A stretch of DNA of 64,000 bases, taken from the NCBI GenBank assembly GCA_029964075.1, contig CM057149.1, forward strand, positions 37,406,900 to 37,470,899, written 5' to 3'. The DNA comes from Patiria pectinifera. Its lineage: Eukaryota > Echinodermata > Asteroidea > Valvatida > Asterinidae. The position numbers and the translations under genes were made by a program. Below, piece by piece: positions 13,617-24,042 of the stretch (the first letter of the stretch is position 1; the number at the start of each line of letters is the position of its first letter). The notes under the pieces were generated by a model, which ran no database searches, was not told where the DNA came from, and saw nothing but the letters and a program-made list of their open reading frames with translations.

Positions 13617-16500
13617 AAAAGTTGGGTTTTTTTTTGGTTAAAAAACATACAAGTTGAACAGGAAAAAATAGAATTTTCAGGGAATTGAAGACTGCAAATT
13701 TCATTTTCAGAACTTCAGATCTCCAAGAGATTTAAGAAAATTCAGGATTGAGGGAGGTACAGCCCAAATACTCCAATTTTTTTGTGCGCATGAAGAATAG
13801 ATTGCCACTTGTTAAATTATTGTATGATCGAGGAATTTGGAGTATTTGGCCATTTTGGGAAGGTAGTACAATGTATTCTGTTTTAGGATAATTAATGAAA
13901 AAAAAAAAGCTATGAAAGTGATAAAATGGGGTGCTTGGAGGGAGTTCTTGTTAAATCATATGCAAAGTCCTTACCAGTTAAGTGTCAAGGTCAATAGACA
14001 AACTATTCACATGAACTGGGCCAGACGAAGGCATTCCCTTTTCAATGTTAAAGGTGTTACTTGTAGCCTGACTAGTGATCTTGACGTGTGATAGACTTAC
14101 CATGGAGGAATTTATGAATGTATGCCTCCGTGGACTCACATCTGTGATGTGAATATGTTGGTAACACTGGGGGCCCCTATAAATGACTTCACCATTTGTT
14201 GGATATGGGTACAGTCATTAGAAAGAATTGGCAACTGTTCAAAATCCTTGGTTACAACAATTTTTAAAATTGGCCTACTTTACAATACTTTGCCTTTGGT
14301 CTGACTCTAAAGGTTCCAAATGCATTGTAACGTGTTAGAGTAACACTTAGAGGACAGGACATGACAGTCTATCAATCATACTAATGATTGTGATGCGAAC
14401 ACCAATGACATGTACCTAATGAAACTCTGCTAGAACTTAATTTTGAGATAAAAAGTTTAGTATCATAATGAAGAGAATAGTTAATGAAAATGAAATAATC
14501 AGTCTAACAATGGTGTAGGTGTTCCTTCCTCCAAGGTCCAAACACAGACATAGAGCTCTATGACAATGACATGTTCCAATTAAGTTACCCCCCCCCTTTT
14601 TATAGCCTTTTTAAAGGTTTTGTGTAGGCCCAAACTTGCCAAAGGCCAAGATAAAGAGGGAATTCAGTCGATCTTCATTCTCAAAACGACACTTATTCAC
14701 AGCAAATTGTGTCAGAAAATGCCACCCTAGTCGATAGTAATGATATAAATCTATTCCTCCACTACAATTCAGATCAAATCATGCAAGCTAATCATCCCTA
14801 CTCATAATGGCGTTATATTCAGATTTGGACGGTCAGGGTCAGTCACAAAGATCGAATAAAATAAAAAAGACATAGGGCCCAGTAATAGGGGCCTAATTTT
14901 TTTCGACAACAGTAGAGCCTAAACTTCTTTTAAAAACGACTCCAACTATAAATTCATGTTCTTCATCTCGTCCATTTTGGCCATTTATTGTACGTGCTTC
15001 AATCGAAATGGACCACAATTTGCCTCAGCAACCCCTACTTTTGCCGTCGGTAAGTTTGCTCTCTTTGCGAGAGTCCATTCGGAGTCCGGATGTATTGTAA
15101 TATCACAATGCACGTTGTATGCATGCATCGCGCATGGCCGGTCGCACACATGTAAAGCTAGCTAGCTGCAGATTGTGTTGTTCACTATGCAAATTTATTT
15201 ATTCCACAGGCAGAGAAAGACTTCCATTGCCACAAACAACAACAAAAATACATAATAAGAACCAAGCAGTTTATACAAAATCGAGCTAAGCTTGCAGCAG
15301 AATCACCCTTGATTTGTAATGCTTAGTACCTACCTTGGGATTTTCTTGCGAGAATCGAGCCCAGCGCGGAACAGGGTTGTGAAATTCTCTTGATTTAGAG
15401 ACGAGACTGAGACATCGAATTTTGTGTACAGCAAATGTAAAGGCGCATCTCGATAAACAACGCTGATTATCGGTCCGCCCCTAGCCGGGACAATTCCAAC
15501 TTAAACTGTCAAATAAATTCCCCTTTCCTTCGAATATATGTACCAGTGATACGATATGGTATTTCTGTTCAGCCCTGTGCCTTGGTGATTGCGACAAAAT
15601 CCACTTCACGATGAATTTCGGACTATTTCAGATCCAGAATTCATTGTTGTTTCTAGTCGCACTGTGTCCGATCATGACGTCAGCTTAACCTGCTGCGTAA
15701 ACAAGCATGGTGCACGATGGTGTGAATGTTTGAGCGCCGTCGACTGCAACTCAAGATTTCGGTGACAATTTCAATGTGTTTGTCAGTTTTGTTCGTGGTT
15801 TGTGGAACGTTGTTTGTTGTCAATATAGCCATAGTAAAAATTGCAATACCTGTCTTTATAGCATTGTAACAATCGATTTTCAGTGCACATTGATCACATT
15901 TTTTGGATCAAAATTTACTGTTTGCATTCGGTAGTGATCATGTGTACTGTGTGTACACTGTCAATGCATTGTGTGCACTGGTTCCATGGGGCATATGCTG
16001 TCTGTACTCGGTTGGTGTGGGGACCAGCGATTTTTAGAGTTGCATCAGTCTGTGTATTAAAATTGCAACAGTTTACTGCACAACTGCACTAGAAAAAAGT
16101 CATGATCAGCTAAGAACAAACATATCTTGTTACACAAGTTAAATTTGTCATGAATCTTTCTCTTTTTTAGTCGTAAATGCAATGAAGAGGGCATCCAACG
16201 TTGGCTACTAATAGTAATAATAATATAAAGTAAACTGAACTGAAGCACTTATTTTTTTAGATCATTGAAGGACTAGTTCAGTTGTAACATGAGCATGATA
16301 CTGTGAGGGCGCTCTGTGCACGCTCTCTATTGTTTCCCGACCAGTATTTTCATGTTATATGTACAGAGCTGTGAAAAGTAACCCATGATCTTTCACTGTC
16401 ATATTTAAACAACGTGCATTCAAAAAGGCGTAATGACAAACTTCACGTTCATGCACCCAGCTTCCCTATAACTTGTAATTACTGTTACAAGGAGAGTGCA
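11228..16500. other. non-coding stretch, no protein gene recognised
   Basis: Mostly AT-rich unique DNA. Contains a (TA)n run at 13584-13613, short poly-C tracts near 12850, 13570 and 14588, and the promoter-like patch at 15300-15760 listed separately. ORFs of 60-120 codons here have no recognisable similarity. Confidence 0.45.
15300..15760. promoter_or_regulatory. possible promoter / 5' exon patch with a full CRE
   Basis: A CpG-richer patch in AT-rich surroundings. A complete palindromic CRE, TGACGTCA, is at 15675-15682. On the minus strand, AGAAAATCCCAAG|GTAGGTACT (around 15325-15345) is a good splice donor, so a minus-strand non-coding first exon is possible; on the plus strand the patch could equally be a distal 5' UTR exon/promoter of SAMTOR. 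No coding exon supports either reading. Confidence 0.25.
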
Positions 16501-16814
16501 CAAAGTCTATGGAGAGTCAAGAAAATGTTCTAATCTAAGTATTTCCTAAGGAAAGAATGTTGCAACCTGACGCCACTTCAGCAGTTGTGTACAAAGTCTA
16601 TGGAGAGTCAAGACAATTTTCTTAGTATTTCCTAACAAAATTACAAATGTTTCTCAGTCCCAGATTCATGTCTTATCATCATTTCTGCAACGACTGACCT
16701 TCATTGAGATGATACAAAATGTATACTAAAAAAATAGCGTCAGGTTGCAACATTTTTTCCTTTCCTAACATTTAACAACATTGGAAATTTTTCTCAGTCC
16801 CAGATTCATGTCTT
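16501..16814. repeat. patch of interleaved direct and inverted repeats
   Basis: Direct repeats: CAAAGTCTATGGAGAGTCAA at 16501 and 16592; TCAGTCCCAGATTCATGTCT in 16651-16674 and 16791-16814, each followed by TGACCTTCATTGAGAT. Inverted repeat: GTTGCAACCTGACGC at 16559-16573 and its complement at 16737-16751. It looks like a decayed, partly duplicated mobile element. Confidence 0.65.
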
Positions 16815-17218
16815 TTCTACATTTTTGGTATGACTGACCTTCATTGAGATAATATATGATGGAAAAATTGTCATCGGGATGCAACATTTATTCCCAAATC
16901 CTCCATTTATACCATAAACAAACCCCTGTGTGTATGACTTTGTTGCTGCTTTCAATAGGGGACATTGAACATTAGAGGACGATAGGGGCCCCAATTCCCG
17001 AGAGGTCCCCAATTTGGATTCGTGTACAAAACGTATGGGAGGTCTTCCTAAAAAGTTACTACAAACAAAGAGGGACAATAGGGGTCCCCGGTTGCAGGCA
17101 AATACACACTTGTGTGTGTTGGGAGGGTGGGAGTGGGGGGGGGGGCTGAGGGGGTAGGGCAAACAGGAAACCAAGTTCCATCATATTTGAATACATTTAG
17201 CTGCTGCGAAGTTATGAC

Positions 17219-17353
17219 GTTGTGCGTGGTGGCCATCTTAGAGGGCATCTTTTGTTATTTGAATTCAGTAACAATGAAGATACAAAAGGTTTACTCATAC
17301 ATATCAAGGCAAAACAAAGGCATTGCCCTCTAAGATGGCTGCTACGCATAAGA
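17219..17353. repeat. short inverted-repeat element
   Basis: Arms GGCCATCTTAGAGGGCA (from about 17230) and TGCCCTCTAAGATGGC (from about 17322), extended outward by TGCGTGG / CTACGCA with mismatches; the loop holds no ORF of note. Probably a small MITE; no clear target duplication. Confidence 0.6.
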
Positions 17354-18987
17354 TATATTGATACAATTAATTATTCATTATTTCAATGTGGTTTTTTTTT
17401 TCATTTTGATGCAGGTGCTCTGTGCTGTAAAGACAGCTTAGCCAGTCTTAACCTGACCCATGTGTTGTGATTGAGAAAAAATCCTGATTGAGTAAAAAAA
17501 TTACTTATATAATGTAAGTATAATTAACAAGAGGTCATGTTGCATTTTGATTATTAGGCTATGTCTTGGCTGTTAATTGTTTCCTCTCAAAAAATGCACA
17601 TTAGCAAAAACATTACTCTCTCTTTAAGCCGACAAAATTCTTCAAAATTGTCATGAGGCAACAAGGTCCTCGGTATTTCACCAACCAAGTTTGAAGTCCC
17701 AATTCAGTTTTTTTAAAGGAGACTTTTCTCCAACATTTTGCACCTGAGAGTGAAGCCAAATGATTTCAAGGTGTAGCCTAAGAGTAGACTGGCACACGTC
17801 CAACGGTTTGAAAAGATTGACGTTTCAGTGGTCTCGTGGTGGACTATGGAGACTGCATACCAGATGTTTCTTTTGACACAGTAGTCGGGGGTCTTAGGGA
17901 TATTTTGGTTCAGATTCTTCCAAAAGCACCAAATTTGGCACAGATGTCGACCATACTATACTATTTCGATTTTTGACGGGCGCCAAGACAGGCGCCCCAC
18001 GGGGCCGCCATATTGGCAAAATCCAATATGGCCGCCAACCGGGTCAGAGGTCAATCAAACTAAACAAGCTAGAATCATAAATAATACCACTTTTCAGGTA
18101 TTTTCGGGGTCGAGCAATCTGAATCTGATGTAATTTTAACGATTTAAGGCAAGACAGATGCCCAAAGGGACTGCCATATTGGCAAAATCCAAAATGGCCG
18201 CCACATATATCACAGTTAAACAAATAACGAGCTAAAATCTTAAATAATACCACCTACGTATAATGGGTTTTCAGGGTCACAGAATCTGAATCTGATGTCA
18301 TTTTAATGATTCTAGGCAAGACAGATGCCCTGGGGCCGCCATATTGGACAAAAAAACACAATATGGCCGCCACCCAGGTTGGAGGTACTCGCAGTTAAAA
18401 CAATACAACTACAGGTTTTTTTTAATGATTTGAGGTCAAGTTTACCACTCGAGATCATTTGGGTTAAACCTGGTGTTTCTGGTGCGTCATTCCATATGAA
18501 AAACGTTTCCTTTTAGCATATGTCGGAAACTTTGACATCTCTACACATACCACATGAACAATCTTAAATTGGAGCAAGAAAATTGTCCTAAGTTATTGTA
18601 AGGATGTACAGGCGCATGTTGTGTGTGCCCGCCATGCTGAGGATGGGTGGTGCTATCAACCAACTGTTGTTTCATTGTCTTCACCACCCAAAATCAATGC
18701 TGATCACAGATAACCGAGGCTCAGGGCAACCTCTCACTTGGTGAGTTCCAGTGATATGCCCAAACCGTAAATATCCATTTCTCGCATGAGAACCCTGCAG
18801 TGAAGCGGGCTCATCAAGCTTGACCTCTCCGACACATCAACTCCAAAGCTACCTGACTTTTACATGATCCAGCCTCCCCCAAATTGAACTCATGTCTTTG
18901 CACCCAGACTTGACAAGCGAAGTTACCCATCCCTTGATGTGCGAGTTGACAAGGTCAAGAAAGGATAAGGCTTCGATTGCACATGTA

Positions 18988-19174
18988 CAGTCGACTCTCG
19001 TTAGTACAAACTCTATTAATACAAAATACTGGTTATAACAAACATAAAGCCTTGGTCCCGACTGTGCCGTTATGTAAACAATGAATGGGACTGATGTTCC
19101 TCTTTATACAAAATTCTGATATAACAAACAATTTGGCTAGGTCCGAACGAGTTTGTTATAACCAGACTCGACTG
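18988..19174. mobile_element. 187-bp pogo/Tc1-mariner-like MITE, nested
   Basis: TA duplications at 18986-18987 and 19175-19176 flank terminal inverted repeats CAGTCGACTCTCGTTAGTAC and, on the right, TTATAACCAGACTCGACTG. The CAGTCGA-CTCGTTATAACAAA signature is the typical pogo/Tigger end. It sits inside the 3.2-kb element and breaks its interior, so it inserted later. Confidence 0.85.
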
Positions 19175-19206
19175 TACCAGCTTACTGAAGCAACGCAGGC
19201 CTGCAG

Positions 19207-20160
19207 ATGGTGACATCATCACCTGATTGGGATACAATTAACTCAGTGCTAGCAAACGAGTCAGCGAAGCCCCTTGCCGAAATCGGCATCTACGCCCTAT
19301 TCCTACACAAGGCCACATCCACATCTTCAATGTTCAAGCACCTGATGGAACTGATGATGCAGGGCACTGAATTCCTCAAACCAGGCCAGACCGGCGTGTT
19401 TGGATCAGTCACATATCATCAAGCTGCTCTCAAAAGTCAATACCGCCGATTTTCTTTTTAGGAGAAGACAAGTTTGTACATGAAGTATGATGGGCGTGCA
19501 GCGTGCTGCACATTGAAGACATTCATCAATGTGTTAGGGAAGAACCTGCCTCACTCTGGGCATGGAGGATGGGAGGACCACTGTCCTTTCTAAGGCTGAG
19601 GTCCTGACATTCGCTCACAGTCTGAACTCAATGAGCATCACATCAGCCGCACGGGTACGCCCATCAAGTCTCTCTCACGTCACTTTACCTGGTCAAGCAG
19701 ATCGCCTACTCAGAGCATTGTAAGAATTTAATGGGTACACCGGAGTAATTCGATATGCAACCCACTAAGCCTGAAGGATTGAGAGTCACTGCGATCACTT
19801 CCGAGATCATTTCAAGCTTGTTTTGGAGATCCTCGGCCTATTGGAGCTCTGGGTGGGCTTCCGAAATTGTGAAAAGTACAGTGACACTAGTCCATAGCAT
19901 CTACTTCGATCTTGGTCCGACAAAGTCCTTGGCACCACCCTTCTTCCAAAGCCTAACATGGTGCGACACGACTTGCTTCGCCATGTCATGCAGAGCAAGG
20001 GGTGTGGTCAAATGGGCCAGACAACGTTTCTTCACTACTGGAAGCAGCTTGTCGGAAGCATCCCAGCTACCTGCCGTGCTGTTTTGTTAACATATAAAGC
20101 AACCGCTCAGGCTACTGCAGGCCACCTCGGTCCAGCAGGAAATTCCTGACTTCATGGAGT
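19207..20160 (+). pseudogene. decayed transposon-associated ORF
   Basis: Open piece 19207-19461 reads ...STSSMFKHLMELMMQGTEFLKPGQTGVF..., and fragments continue in shifted frames (GEDKFV, LHIE, NPLSLKD, TRHDLL). From memory these pieces resemble a large uncharacterised protein family that is multi-copy in cnidarian, mollusc and echinoderm genomes (blocks like KHGM.LI..ATE..NPGQTPV, GLHIEMA, NP.ALRRW). Several stops and frameshifts show it is dead. Function unknown; its place between inverted arms suggests it was cargo or part of the mobile element. Confidence 0.5.
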
Positions 20161-21882
20161 GGGGCTGGCACAAAGATGGTACCAGCACATGGCAATCACT
20201 ATGGACCACACTCTCAATGATGCCTCAGTGGCATGCGCCATTCTCTTGCACTGCGGCTGGCTCATGCAAGGGAAGGTAGAAATGCAACCACACTGGGTTT
20301 CTATATGCAAGGTCCTATACAAATTATGGAGAAATGTGCATAATTGGACGGTGGTGATGACCAGTACAGTACTCATTTCTGGCCGGGCATCATAGAGGGC
20401 GGGCCAGAACGTATAGGTGGTAATATCATCAATCACTGGTTCATGTGCATATTGTAAATAAACAGCTCCATTCAAATGCACACAGCGGCATATAGCATTT
20501 TGTCACTGTAGATATCATCTCCAAATATTTTAATAAAAATAGTTCAAACAGTAATCTTTATTGAAAAGTCTAATCCCGAATGACCTTTAGGGCAAAATGT
20601 GACCTACAATCTTGACTGGCAGCCATATTGGATTTTTTTCCAATATGGCGGCCCCCTGGGGCATCCGTCTTGCATCAAATCATTAAAATAACATCAGATT
20701 CAGATTCTTTGACACTGAAAACCCCTCCAAAGTTGAATTACTCATGATTCTAGCTTGTTTAGTTTTTTAACTGTGGTGTGTGGCGGCCATTTTGGATTTT
20801 GCCAATATGGCGGTTCCTTGGGGAATCTGTATTGCCTTAAATCGTTAAAATAACATCAGATTCAGATTGCTCGACCCCGAAAATACCTGAAAAGTGGTAT
20901 TATTTATGATTCTAGCTTGTTTAGTTTGATTGACCTCTGACCCGGTTGGCGGCCATATTGGATTTTGCCAATATGGCGGCCCCGTGGGGCGCCTGTCTTG
21001 GCGCCCGTCAAAAATCGAAATAGTATGGTATGGACGACATCTGTGCCAAATTTGGTGCTTTTGGAAGAATCTGAACCAAACAGCCCATATAACGCCCTAA
21101 CATCCCTGACTACAGTTGATTGATGCAGTACTAAAGGGTTGTTGGACTGGGACTCTCATACATGGTATTGAGAGTCCCAAATTTTCGGACTAAAAGTGGA
21201 GGTGATAGTTATTAATTTGAAATCATGACTCTACACTCAGACTGCAGCTCCTGACTTCAATAATAACAAGGATATCACTGTTGGAATGCAGCATTATGCT
21301 GTAACTTTTTTGCCGGGCAGGCTTTTGATTATGGCAGTCAACGGAAACAGAGTATAGAGGACTCCCACTGACCCATGTGACCCGACCTACGTCTGGGTAC
21401 CGGGAAGTCAGCTCCACCATTGTAGTAGGCAAAGCTCTTTTAGCACCATGCGTCGTAGAAAGTAGGCAAGCCTTCAAAGCTGTGATGGATGGCAAAAACT
21501 GTGAGAAAAATACAGAGGGGTGGTACTTTGAAGCTGTATGATTGGAATCTGGTATAGGTTCCATGGATGAACTGTAAGAGGGCGCTTTCAGATTACTTGG
21601 CTGCAAGCCTGTTCGGTATGGCGATATTTCACGATATTTCGATTATATTTTCATATCGGAAATCGTATCGATCTCATAAAAAAAAATCGGCACATCGTGA
21701 AATTCGATATGCCGAAAAATATCGCGATATTCTTTTGAGGTACCGCTTTTTGTAACCAAAGTCAATCCCTTACAGTTTCAAATCATCGCTAAAGCGCTCC
21801 CATGAAAAACCGCAAACGACAAATTCACCGCATTGTATTTACCGCGATAGGTCTTACCTATTCAGGGGCGGAACCAACTGAC

Positions 21883-21900
21883 TGACGTCACGTGTATTGG
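21883..21900. promoter_or_regulatory. CRE + E-box + inverted CCAAT cluster
   Basis: TGACGTCA (21883-21890) overlaps CACGTG (21889-21894), followed by ATTGG (21896-21900), all within 18 bp. Compact clusters like this are typical of animal housekeeping promoters, and the site lies about 2 kb upstream of the first SAMTOR coding exon. It is inside the 1.88-kb inverted-repeat element. Promoter function is inferred only. Confidence 0.3.
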
Positions 21901-22299
21901 ATTTTGCGTCTTCCACGCTGCGCTGCACGTGGTGCAGTACAAACAACACAATTTCACCCGACGTACCAAGTGCCAAAATCGTAATCACGTGCGTGGAGTT
22001 AACCGAAGGGAAACGAAGTCTCTGACATTTCGCAAAGAAAATACGGTGCCTGTTTTGTTTTGACGGAAATGTGAATTTGTATAGACAAAACACCACAAAT
22101 ACATGTGCTTGAATTGTAGATTACGACGTTGAGAAGTGAATGTTTCGTTTCGGCACCGGCTCGAGGAGACCACGCCGATCCCGCAAATTTTTTTTCCAGC
22201 ACCAAACGACATCCGCATACGCACGTTAAGCGCCCTCTACGATACTTTTATGATACGTGGGCACTATATATTGATTAGTTTTCCACTTTCGAAGCGAGC

Positions 22300-22372
22300 A
22301 ATGTGACAGCTCAGTCGATAATTTATTGTGGTTTCATACCGCGAGGTTGCGGGTTCGAATCACGGTGTTGCA
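22300..22372 (+). repeat. degenerate tRNA-like / SINE-head segment
   Basis: AGCTCAGTCGATA resembles a tRNA D-arm/A box and GGGTTCGAATC (about 22350-22360) is a good B box at suitable spacing. Acceptor and anticodon stems do not pair properly, so this is not a functional tRNA; probably a SINE remnant inside the surrounding element. Confidence 0.4.
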
Positions 22373-23483
22373 CATGATTTTTTTATTATTATTATTTTCT
22401 AACCTGAGGCTTGGGAGGATTTTATTAAAAAGGGAAATAAAGCCCGAATTTCATATATTTATATTTTTGATTTTCTTTCCATGTTTTTAGAAAAGTATAA
22501 AGTCCAAAACGTCATAGCGTATTGCGGATGTCGTACGCGTCTGGGAGCCGGAGAGAAAAAAAAAATCGCCACAGGCTAGGAAGACTCCGCGCATGGAGCT
22601 ACGCGCAGGCGAACTAGAATCAAATTTTCCTGCACGTATTTTTGCTGACTCGGAACGAGCTTCTCTTCCGTGGTTGTGCCTGGGCACTTACACTTGCTTA
22701 GTGCCAAAGCTGTCCCAAACTTATGAAATCTGTTCATATTTTCAGCAACAAAAAACGTCGAAAACCAACTGTTCAGTCGCGGCTTTTATTTCGTTCACAG
22801 AACAAAAAATGCGTCACAAGAAATTGGACTGATCCATTCATTTTTTGTAAAGGGGTGTTTCACCCTCATTTTTTGAGTTAACATCGTTTTTCGACCAAAA
22901 TATTTAGAAAAAAAAATATTTTGTTAGTTTGTAACGATGAAGAACTTTTTCTGAACCAGGAAATATTTCGGACTCCATTAAAAAAAAATATTATTTGTAA
23001 TTCTGAAAAGATGGAAATACTGGTAAATTGTTTTCAGTGAAGCACACCCTTGCCGCAATGGTGTGGGCTGTACTATGCGTGCGCGCACGTGTAGATCATG
23101 TCAATGCGGCGTGCAATTGCGTGCTTGTGCTTCGTTATTTCCTCGATTTGTTTTTCTAATAAATTGCACATTTTTATCCAACATTTCAAGGTAATTTTGT
23201 TTTCGATGTTTGAATGTGGAATTTGTTTTCTACCTAAATTGGCAAAGAAAATGAGACTCTAGTCAAATAAACTTGACGATTTTGTTCAGGACAATTTGGG
23301 TCTTTTTCGCGGCAGTGGACATGGTGGATCGTGACTTCGGTCGTGTTTTTTTTTTGTTTTTTGTTTTTTTTGTTATTCCATTGTTCCATGAATGGAAAAA
23401 TGACGTCATCACGATAATATCGCGATATCCGATATTTTTTTCACGATATGCCGATTTAAAAATACATGGATATCGAACAGGCT

Positions 23484-23937
23484 TACTTGGCTGCAGTTGG
23501 GAATAACACATGTATGTGTCAGCCGGAAGTGGTTTCAACGTTTCAATTAAAAGCCCTAGACAAGTAAATTCGGATGCAGTGTCAAAGTAAGGGCTCAAGT
23601 TTCTTGCCATATTAATACTTTTGTATGAAATTGTAAGGATGCAGTAAGTGACAACATTTGCACCAAGATCCACTGTTGTGATAGTGATTTGAATGTTAAT
23701 TTGAGACGGATCCATTTAATTTCCGGCATTTTTGAAAATCAGAGCTTGTTTCCTTCTGTCCCCTTGCCCAGTCTTGCCAACTTCTCTGTCTCTCTATATC
23801 GGCAAGGTAGGTTTTGCCCCTTAAGGGTAGATCCAAAATCTGAAAGCCAGTGTTAATCATGCATGAGGTGTTGGTAAAATACTTTTTTGTGTGTGACAGT
23901 AACCTATTTAGGAGTCTGTTTCCCATTTTTTTTCCAG
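23484..23937 (+). other. non-coding stretch before SAMTOR exon 1
   Basis: Only the splice acceptor (polypyrimidine tract then AG at 23936-23937) is recognisable. No promoter element was seen in this stretch, consistent with the transcription start lying further upstream. Confidence 0.4.
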
Positions 23938-23942
23938 AAAAA

Positions 23943-24042
23943 ATGTCATCCACGTGCTCCTGCTGTGAAGAGGATTGTGAGAAGAAAGTGAGTGGAGTGG
24001 TGAAAGGTGTCCACGCCAAACTCAGAAAGAAACTCAAAGAAG
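23943..24042 (+). CDS. SAMTOR: SAMTOR coding exon 1
   Basis: Encodes residues 1-33 plus the first base of codon 34; the donor at 24043 reads GTACGG. A pyrimidine-rich tract ending in CAG (AG at 23936-23937) lies five bases before the ATG, so the exon probably begins at 23938 and is preceded by a 5' UTR exon not located here. The Cys-rich start ([15 protein letters not shown]) is unlike the Pro/Arg-rich human N-terminus and is shorter by about 20 residues; from VSGVVKGVH on it aligns well. The codon split G|CT rebuilds Ala with exon 2. Confidence 0.88.

Larger units (their letters stand above)
17882..21112. mobile_element. 3.2-kb element with ~510-bp inverted arms rich in CCATATTGG/ATATGGCGGCC
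   Basis: The left arm (17882-18390) and right arm (about 20600-21112) are inverted copies along their length, starting TAGTC / GACTA and flanked by CAG on both sides (17879-17881, 21113-21115). Each arm is built of three roughly 130-bp subrepeats, each with a small palindrome of the form GCCGCCATATTGG...CCAATATGGC. The interior (18391-20599) has a decayed coding region (see 19207-19461) and a nested MITE. The structure is a foldback-like DNA transposon; superfamily unassigned. Confidence 0.8.
21606..23483. mobile_element. 1.88-kb inverted-repeat element with a 12-bp flanking duplication
   Basis: Ends AGCCTGTTCG (21606) and CGAACAGGCT (to 23483) are inverted, and both arms go on with ATCG-rich sequence (AATCGGCA.ATCGTGAAA and ATATCGCGATATT on the left, their complements on the right). 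TACTTGGCTGCA flanks both sides exactly (21594-21605 and 23484-23495). The interior has no convincing transposase; it carries CRE/E-box/CCAAT motifs and a tRNA-like segment. Confidence 0.7.
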
